A DNA stretch of 64,000 nucleotides, taken from the NCBI GenBank assembly GCA_026196105.1, contig JAPHRK010000033.1, positions 1-64,000 of the forward strand. The letters run 5' to 3'. This stretch comes from Rhodospirillales bacterium. GTDB lineage: Bacteria > Pseudomonadota > Alphaproteobacteria > Rhodospirillales > JAPHRK01. The notes below the pieces were generated by a model. It saw only the letters and a list, made by a program, of their open reading frames with translations. It made no database searches and was not told where the DNA came from. This document shows, piece by piece, positions 58,636 to 64,000 of the stretch; position 1 is the first letter of the stretch; the number at the start of each line of letters is the position of its first letter. A program made the translations under genes and the position numbers.

Positions 58636-58669
58636 TCATTTAGCCCCATTGTGCTAAACTCATTCTATT

Positions 58670-59416
58670 ATGTGGCCTGATGTAGTTGATATAAGAGACT
58701 TTTATGGCAGTTCGTTGGGGTTGACAGCTCAGCGGTGCTTGCGTAGCCGTGTCCGTGAATTATGGCCTGACGTCAAAGGGGAGCGGGTTCTCGGTTTGGG
58801 TTATACCTCTCCCTTTATTAGTCAGTTTCGTAGCGAAGCAGAGAGAGTCGTTGCCTTGATGCCCGCTTCGCAAGGGGTGCTCCATTGGCCCGGCGAGGGC
58901 AAAGGGCTAACCGCTCTAGTCGATGAGGGGGAGCTACCTCTGCCAGATGTTTCTGTCGATCGAGTCCTTTTGGTTCACGCTATAGAACATACCCATCAAC
59001 TCGGGCATCTCATGCGGGAAGCTTGGCGGGTCTTGACGGGGAGTGGGAAACTTTTGATCGTTGTTCCCAACCGTCGAGGGCTGTGGGCGCGGTTTGAGCG
59101 AACTCCTTTTGGTCATGGTCACCCCTATTCTCGCTCACAAATTTCCCGACTTTTAAGAGATAGCCAGTTTACTCCAGGCGAAAGAACGGCTGCCCTTTTT
59201 GCCCCGCCAAGCAATTGGCGTATGCTCATGGCTTCTGCTCCGGCATGGGAAAAAATTGGCCAGCGTTATTTTGAAGGATTTGGCGGGGTGGTTATGGTTG
59301 AAGCAACCAAACAGATTTACGCAACACCAAAAGCTAAACCTGTGAAGCTTCGCCGCTTATATGCCCCGGCAATTCCAAGCGGCGCAAACAATTTCAAAAA
59401 AACTAGCGCCGACTAA
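58670..59416 (+). CDS. Class I SAM-dependent methyltransferase
   Basis: 248 residues. Rossmann-type with RVLGLGYTSPFISQF in place of the usual Gly-rich loop, VDRVLLVHAIEHTHQLGHLMREAWRVLTGSGKLLIVVPNRRGLWARFERTPFGHGHPYSRSQI (methyltransf_11 pattern). This methyltransferase next to gloB on the opposite strand is a familiar alphaproteobacterial arrangement; target unknown. Its 3' end overlaps the convergent metW gene by 14 bases. Confidence 0.88.
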   Translation: MWPDVVDIRDFYGSSLGLTAQRCLRSRVRELWPDVKGERVLGLGYTSPFISQFRSEAERVVALMPASQGVLHWPGEGKGLTALVDEGELPLPDVSVDRVLLVHAIEHTHQLGHLMREAWRVLTGSGKLLIVVPNRRGLWARFERTPFGHGHPYSRSQISRLLRDSQFTPGERTAALFAPPSNWRMLMASAPAWEKIGQRYFEGFGGVVMVEATKQIYATPKAKPVKLRRLYAPAIPSGANNFKKTSAD

Positions 59417-60035
59417 GGAGAAATACGCCTTGCTCACCAAAGAGGTTGGCGGCAAAGAGTCGGCTACGGATACGTCGGATGTTTCCTTGGTGGTCGAGCG
59501 CGATTGAACGCTCAATTGTAATGCCAAGTTCATCACAGAGAACAATGAAGTCCTTGATGGTGCAGAAGTGAATATTGGGGGTGTCATACCATTGGTAAGC
59601 AAGCGTCTCGTTGACGGGCATTTTACCTTTTGCAAACAATTCCCAGCGCACCCGCCAATGCCCAAAATTAGGGAATGAAACAATGGCGCGTTTGCCAATG
59701 CGCAAGAGCTGGTTCAACGCTTCCTTTGGAGACATCATAGCCTGAAGGGTTTGGCTTAAGATGACATAGTCAAAAGCCTGATCTGGATAATCAATCAGAT
59801 CGGTTTCCGCATCCCCTTGGATAACGGGTAAGCCAGCTGAGACGCAAGCATTTACACCATCTGTACTGAGTTCAATGCCTCGAGCATCAACTCCCTTTGT
59901 GTTGACCAAATAGTCCAACAATTCACCTTCACCGCAACCCACGTCCAAAACCCGGGTGCCTGGCTCAATCATGTCGGCCATCAGTTGTAGGTCGACCCGA
60001 ATGGATTTGCGGTTTGTATCAGAGAGCATGTTCAT
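59403..60035 (-). CDS. metW: Methionine biosynthesis protein MetW
   Basis: 210 residues. SAM-methyltransferase-like fold: RVLDVGCGEGELLDYLVNTKGVDARGIELS, FDYVILSQTLQAMMSPKEALNQLLRIGKRAIVSFPNFGHWRVR, LAYQWYDTPNIHFCTIKDF. MetW is paired with MetX in proteobacteria and is needed for full homoserine acylation. Five bases after the metX stop, so co-translated. Confidence 0.96.
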   Translation of the reverse strand: MNMLSDTNRKSIRVDLQLMADMIEPGTRVLDVGCGEGELLDYLVNTKGVDARGIELSTDGVNACVSAGLPVIQGDAETDLIDYPDQAFDYVILSQTLQAMMSPKEALNQLLRIGKRAIVSFPNFGHWRVRWELFAKGKMPVNETLAYQWYDTPNIHFCTIKDFIVLCDELGITIERSIALDHQGNIRRIRSRLFAANLFGEQGVFLLSRR

Positions 60036-60040
60036 AGGTA

Positions 60041-61201
60041 TTAACTAAGCCCCCAATGTTTTGCCGCGCCATTGATAAAACCAGAGAGCACGTTGTGGAA
60101 TTCAGGCTCATCAAGCAGGAAGGCATCGTGGCCTTTGTCGGACTCGATCTCAGCAAAGCTAACATTGGCTGCAACAGCATTAAGCGCTTTGACCGTTAAG
60201 CGGCTTTCCGCTGTCGGATAATGCCAATCACTGGTGAATGAAATTACACAAAACCGCACCGGAGTATCCTTAAAAGCATTGGCCAGAACGCCACCATTGT
60301 TCCCGGCTAGATCAAAATAATCCATGGCACGGGAAACATAAAGATAGGAATTGGCATCAAAGCGATCAACAAAAGTGCTGCCTTGATGACGAAGATAACT
60401 TTCTACCTGAAAGTCAGCATCAAAGCCGAAGGTAACTTCATGGCGATCTTGTAAGCGACGACCAAATTTTTGCTGCAGAGAAGCTTCGGACAAATAAGTG
60501 ATGTGTCCTGCCATGCGCGCAACCGAAAGTCCTCGCTTTGGTGTTCTGCCTTGTTCTAAATATTTGCCATCACACCACTCAGGGTCTGCCATAATTGCTT
60601 GGCGACCAACCTCGTAGAGGGCAATGTTTTGGGCCGAGTGATGGGGGGCCGTGGCGATGGGAATTGATGCAAAAACCCTGTCAGGGTAAGTCGAAGCCCA
60701 CTCTAATGCCTGCATCCCGCCCATTGAACCGCCAACCACCATGAACAGCTTATCAATACCAAAATGACTGATGAGTAATGCTTGTTGTCGAACCATATCT
60801 GGAATGGTGATGACGGGGAACTCAACACCCCAGGGCTTACCGGTATCAGGATTGATTTCTTTGGGGCCAGTCGTCCCCATACAGCCACCAATCACATTGG
60901 GGCATATGATGAAGTATTTATCTGTGTCAAAAATTTTACCGGGGCCAATAACGATATCCCACCAGCCGGGTTTTTTCGTGATCGGATGGGGGGAAGCCAC
61001 ATATTGATCGCCGGTTAAGGCGTGGCATATGAGAATGGCATTGTTTTTTTGCTCATTCAGGGTGCCATAGGCTTCAAAAGCAATAGTGTGATTCTTCAGC
61101 TCAACACCACAATCAAGCCGCAAAGGAGCTTCCGAGCCGAAGGTTACTTTTTGGCTCGAGTCCTGGGTTTTCTCTGACTGTGTGGTATCGTTCGTACTCA
61201 T
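60041..61201 (-). CDS. metX: Homoserine O-acetyltransferase/succinyltransferase MetX
   Basis: 386 residues, alpha/beta-hydrolase fold. Nucleophile Ser in [12 protein letters not shown], acid Asp in the FTSDWHYPT segment and His in [29 protein letters not shown] and [34 protein letters not shown] are MetX signatures. Acylates L-homoserine for methionine synthesis; acetyl or succinyl donor cannot be decided by eye. Operon metX-metW, divergent from the chorismate mutase genes. No SAM-II riboswitch was recognised in the leader. Confidence 0.95.
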   Translation of the reverse strand: MSTNDTTQSEKTQDSSQKVTFGSEAPLRLDCGVELKNHTIAFEAYGTLNEQKNNAILICHALTGDQYVASPHPITKKPGWWDIVIGPGKIFDTDKYFIICPNVIGGCMGTTGPKEINPDTGKPWGVEFPVITIPDMVRQQALLISHFGIDKLFMVVGGSMGGMQALEWASTYPDRVFASIPIATAPHHSAQNIALYEVGRQAIMADPEWCDGKYLEQGRTPKRGLSVARMAGHITYLSEASLQQKFGRRLQDRHEVTFGFDADFQVESYLRHQGSTFVDRFDANSYLYVSRAMDYFDLAGNNGGVLANAFKDTPVRFCVISFTSDWHYPTAESRLTVKALNAVAANVSFAEIESDKGHDAFLLDEPEFHNVLSGFINGAAKHWGLS

Positions 61202-61299
61202 TGGCTTAAACCACTTGCCTCTAAAAGAACCTAACCTAATCGAAAAAGGGTTAAATTAGGGTGACAAATCGACGACATAGCTATGGTTGGAGGGAGTTT

Positions 61300-61419
61300 A
61301 TGTCAATGTTTTCTTTGATTTTAGGAGCAGTTCTGACTATCACTATCGCTGTAACGGTAGATTGGGGAAACCCTCTTGAACCGCGATGGCAATATAAGGC
61401 CTCTAAGGACGATGACTAA
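61300..61419 (+). CDS. 39-residue membrane peptide, start of the chorismate mutase operon
   Basis: ATG to TAA, 39 codons, with a very good GGAGGGAGTTT ribosome site. One hydrophobic helix (FSLILGAVLTITIAVTV, about 4-20), then a conserved-looking polar tail WGNPLEPRWQYKASKDDD. Its end overlaps the chorismate mutase start by 8 bases, indicating translational coupling. No family name known to me; small size explains why it may be missed by gene finders. Confidence 0.7.
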   Translation: MSMFSLILGAVLTITIAVTVDWGNPLEPRWQYKASKDDD

Positions 61420-62302
61420 AAAAACAAAGAACCTTGATGAACTCCGCCAGGAGATCGACGAAATTGATGATACGATTCATGATTTGATCATGCGTCGCAC
61501 GTTGGTTGTTGAAGGTGTGCGCGACCTTAAAAAAGGCCAAGCAGTTAAGATCAGGCCTTCACGAGAAGCTAAAATTCTTCTCCGTCTCTTTAGTCGTCAT
61601 CAAGGCCATTTCCCTAAACCAGAATTGGCGCGGATTTGGCGAGAGTTGATTGTTGCGACATTAGGTTTTGAGGGGCCATTTTCGATTGCGGTACCAGTGA
61701 TTGATGATGGTTTTGGGTACTATGATCTAGCGCGTGATCAATATGGGTCTCATTCAGATTTAAAAGAGTTTCCTTCATCTCGGCGAGTTGTTGAAGCTGT
61801 TCGTGATGGCAAGGCAACAGTTGGTATTGTCCCTATTCCTGTTAGGGCAGAAAACGACCCATGGTGGCGTCACCTGGTCAGTGAAAACCCCAATCGCCCA
61901 AAAGTGATTGCACGTTTACCTGTTGCCGGACCTGGAAATGGGCATGGATCTCACCTTGAAGCATTGGTCATTTGTCAAGTCGAGGTTGAAGAAACCGGGC
62001 GAGACCTAAGTCTTTTTGCTATCGATGCTGATGAAGAAATCACCCCTTCAAAAATGGTTTCAAACCTGAAGGCTTGTGGGCTGGAAGAAACGTTTATCTA
62101 TACATGGCATGATGAATCGCGCCCTGAGATTTGGTTGCATTTGGTTGAAGTCAAAGGCTTCATGGCAAATGAGGACCCTCGACTGGAAGCCATGGCCAAT
62201 AAATTAGGTATTCATTTGCGCAGGATTGTGCCTCTTGGAGGTTATTGCGACCCTTTTAGAGCTGAAGAGCTTTCTACAGACAATGAAGACGGCGCAAAGT
62301 AA
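61412..62302 (+). CDS. Chorismate mutase (AroQ type) with long C-terminal region
   Basis: 296 residues. Residues about 5-90 form the AroQ helical domain (LDELRQEIDEIDDTIHDLIMRRTLVVEGVRDLKKG, IRPSREAKILLRLFSRH), making prephenate from chorismate. The C-terminal about 200 residues (FSIAVPVIDDGFGYYDLARDQYG, VVEAVRDGKATVGIVPIPV, and an ACT-like tail) recall a prephenate-dehydratase-like fold without its TRDF catalytic motif, probably regulatory. Overlaps the upstream small gene by 8 bases and hisC by one base (TAATG). Confidence 0.88.
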   Translation: MTKKTKNLDELRQEIDEIDDTIHDLIMRRTLVVEGVRDLKKGQAVKIRPSREAKILLRLFSRHQGHFPKPELARIWRELIVATLGFEGPFSIAVPVIDDGFGYYDLARDQYGSHSDLKEFPSSRRVVEAVRDGKATVGIVPIPVRAENDPWWRHLVSENPNRPKVIARLPVAGPGNGHGSHLEALVICQVEVEETGRDLSLFAIDADEEITPSKMVSNLKACGLEETFIYTWHDESRPEIWLHLVEVKGFMANEDPRLEAMANKLGIHLRRIVPLGGYCDPFRAEELSTDNEDGAK

Positions 62303-63405
62303 TGGGCAGTTCCCTTACCCCGAAGCCGGGAATTATGGATATCAACTTCTATGTGGCTGGTGAATCAAAAATTCCAGGTATTGAGAGAATCATAAAACTC
62401 TCCTCAAACGAAGGTGCTTTTGGTCCGAGCGAAAAAGCGATTGCGGCCTCACAAAAAGCTTTGAGCTCTATGCACCGCTATCCGGTGGATGGTTGCCCAA
62501 ATCTGACGCCTGCTATTGCTGAAAAACATGGAATTGACCCTAAGCAGATCGTTGTCGGTGTTGGCTCTGATGAAATTATCACCCTTTTAGTGCGGGCTTA
62601 TGCCGGGCCAGGGGACGAAGTGCTTTATAGCGAGCATGGCTTTTCCATGTACCCAATTGCCGCTCGTTCAGTTGGGGCAACGCCAGTAACGGCACCTGAA
62701 GTTGATCTTAAGGCCAATGTCGAGAACCTCCTAGCAGCAACCACGGAAAAGACCACCATTGTCTTCATTGCCAACCCAAACAATCCAACAGGGACTTATC
62801 TGACAACGGATGAGTTGTTGCGTTTGCGTGAAGGGCTTGCTCCTAACGTTTTGTTGGTAGTTGATGCGGCTTATGCGGAATATGCTCAAGATAGGGAAGA
62901 TTATTGTGCTGGAGCTGAACTGGTCGAAAAATTTGATAACGTGGTGATGATGCGGACTTTCTCCAAGGTTTATGGCCTGGGAGGGATGCGTGTTGGTTGG
63001 GGCTATTGCCCGGTAGAAATTGCGGGAGTTCTACACCGCTGTCGCAACCCGTTTAATATTTCAAGTGCTTCAGAAGCTGCGGCTTTAGCTGCGCTCAAGG
63101 ACGAAGAGTTTTTAGTCAAAAGCATTCAGCATAACAAGACCTGGCGGGATATTCTAACCCAAAACCTGCGTGGCATCGGGCTTGAGGTTACGGAAAGTTT
63201 GGGCAATTTCATCTTGGTTCAGTTTTCTGGAAAGAATGGAAAAACGGCGGATGCAGCAGACATTTTCCTAAAATCTAAAGGTATTATTGTCCGCAAAGTT
63301 GGCGGATATGGTCTGCCTGATTGTTTACGTATTACCATTGGATTAGAAGAAGAACTGCGACCTGTCATGGATGGGCTTGCAGAGTTTATGGGGACATCGG
63401 CATGA
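62302..63405 (+). CDS. hisC: Histidinol-phosphate / aromatic aminotransferase
   Basis: 367 residues, class II PLP aminotransferase. KLSSNEGAFGPSEKAI, NPNNPTGTYL, DAAYAEY, and TFSKVYGLGGMRVGW with the PLP-binding Lys. In this operon between chorismate mutase and prephenate dehydrogenase, it likely serves both histidine and Phe/Tyr synthesis. Start codon overlaps the previous stop; its TGA overlaps the next ATG. Confidence 0.93.
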   Translation: MGSSLTPKPGIMDINFYVAGESKIPGIERIIKLSSNEGAFGPSEKAIAASQKALSSMHRYPVDGCPNLTPAIAEKHGIDPKQIVVGVGSDEIITLLVRAYAGPGDEVLYSEHGFSMYPIAARSVGATPVTAPEVDLKANVENLLAATTEKTTIVFIANPNNPTGTYLTTDELLRLREGLAPNVLLVVDAAYAEYAQDREDYCAGAELVEKFDNVVMMRTFSKVYGLGGMRVGWGYCPVEIAGVLHRCRNPFNISSASEAAALAALKDEEFLVKSIQHNKTWRDILTQNLRGIGLEVTESLGNFILVQFSGKNGKTADAADIFLKSKGIIVRKVGGYGLPDCLRITIGLEEELRPVMDGLAEFMGTSA

Positions 63406-64000
63406 GCGTTGAAAAACGGGAAATCCTATTTGAGAACGTCACCATTATTGGTATTGGCCTTATTGGTTCCTCTTTGGCTCGTGCTATCCGCTGGAAATGG
63501 TTGGCTCATAAAATAACAGTTTGTGATTCATCAGAAGAGCACCGCAAACTAGCTCTTGATCTGGCCCTGTGCGAAGCTGCTACTGATGATCCGGTTGAGG
63601 CCGTTAAAGATGCTGACTTAGTTATTTTATGCACACCCCTTGGGTCCTATAGGTCGATTGCAGAGGCCATTGGTAAAGTTATGAAACCTGGTACGATCTT
63701 AACGGATGTTGGGTCTTCCAAAGCTTCAGTTTTTGAAGATGTTGCGCCTCATATTGCTGATGATATTCATCTTATTCCGGGGCATCCAGTAGCTGGAACG
63801 GAAAACTCTGGACCTGAGGCTGGATTTAGAGAGCTGTTTGACGGGCGCTGGTGTATCCTCACACCAAATGGCAAGACTGACGAAGAAGCTCTCAACAAAT
63901 TGAAAAAATTCTGGGAGCAGCTTGGCTCCAGCGTTGAGATTATGGATGCGGCACATCATGACAAGGTGCTCGCTATTACTTCTCATGTTCCCCACCTTAT
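63402..64000 (+). CDS. tyrC: Prephenate/arogenate dehydrogenase (3' truncated by window)
   Basis: About 199 residues visible. NAD(P)-binding TIIGIGLIGSSLARAIR, VILCTPLGSY, ILTDVGSSKASV, HLIPGHPVAGTENSGPEAGFRELFDGRWCILTP (with the catalytic His) and HHDKVLAITSHVPHL. Final gene of the coupled chorismate mutase-hisC-dehydrogenase operon for tyrosine synthesis; continues beyond the right edge. Cyclohexadienyl (TyrC) versus prephenate-specific type cannot be decided. Confidence 0.93.
   Translation, partial: MSVEKREILFENVTIIGIGLIGSSLARAIRWKWLAHKITVCDSSEEHRKLALDLALCEAATDDPVEAVKDADLVILCTPLGSYRSIAEAIGKVMKPGTILTDVGSSKASVFEDVAPHIADDIHLIPGHPVAGTENSGPEAGFRELFDGRWCILTPNGKTDEEALNKLKKFWEQLGSSVEIMDAAHHDKVLAITSHVPHL

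Noticed and set aside
61202..61299. SAM-II riboswitch upstream of metX
   Set aside because: A GATTTG element is present on the minus strand and a CCTAAT/ATTAGG stem can form, but the pairing partner strands and CTAAA/AGGG end of the SAM-II pseudoknot are not found.
1..64000. CRISPR arrays, rRNA genes, intact IS elements, replication origin
   Set aside because: Looked for regular short repeats, transposase DDE motifs with terminal inverted repeats, and rRNA signatures; none seen.

Overview
The window reads as the chromosome of an alphaproteobacterium, most likely a marine or freshwater member of the Rhodospirillales in the broad sense. The basis is gene content and order: murA-hisG-hisD-UPF0262-low-MW phosphatase-infA-maf-rng-yacG-tRNA-Phe, lysC/ubiG with ptsP, DUF1178-nitrilase-grxC, phaR/phaAB, and metX-metW beside chorismate mutase-hisC-tyrC are arrangements I associate with that group. 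Base composition is moderate. No species call is possible from sequence reading alone. Family names rest on motif recognition, not on database searches. No CRISPR array, rRNA or complete insertion sequence was seen. || Layout. 1-5.4 kb: a GST-fold disulfide reductase (yghU, cut by the window edge), phosphatidylserine decarboxylase, a two-domain sulfurtransferase, then a three-gene operon (His-rich exported protein, HupE/UreJ-type membrane protein, membrane-anchored protein) that looks metal-related, and a DM13 protein. 5.5-15.3 kb: an accessory island bounded by an intact tRNA-Phe on the right and a decayed tRNA 3'-end copy on the left. It holds a DUF2189 membrane protein and a strongly reduced Mu-like prophage: leftward regulators with MuA/repressor-type DNA-binding domains, a 460-bp control region with two palindromic operators, and a rightward operon of Mor-like activator, gpT head protein, gpI protease, small genes, a tail assembly chaperone with a convincing -1 frameshift site, and a tape measure protein. 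Portal, terminase, transposase catalytic domain and most tail genes are absent. || 15.3-27.3 kb: the conserved yacG-to-murA block, all leftward, interrupted by a hybrid histidine kinase and an alpha/beta hydrolase; then tRNA-Thr and an unrecognised coiled-coil protein. 27.4-40.4 kb: uracil permease and uracil phosphoribosyltransferase, ptsP (nitrogen PTS enzyme I), a nitronate-monooxygenase-like flavoprotein, aspartokinase, ubiG, a multi-PAS hybrid kinase, DUF1178, a methyltransferase, a nitrilase-family amidase and glutaredoxin. 40.5-46 kb: a rightward signalling cluster (NIT-HAMP-MCP-PilZ receptor, STAS protein, PP2C-REC-HATPase switch protein, GGDEF cyclase) that resembles the HsbR/HsbA/HsbD logic of Pseudomonas with a c-di-GMP-binding receptor added. 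|| 46-64 kb: 2-oxoacid:ferredoxin oxidoreductase korAB behind a long structured leader, a Crp/Fnr regulator, a SUMF1-fold protein, an XRE regulator, the PHA genes phaR / phaA-phaB with three TGC-box repeats between them, an FG-GAP protein, an EamA transporter, DUF985, GST, glyoxalase II, a small membrane protein, a methyltransferase, metW-metX, and a coupled chorismate mutase-hisC-prephenate dehydrogenase operon that runs off the right edge, preceded by an overlapping 39-residue membrane peptide gene.
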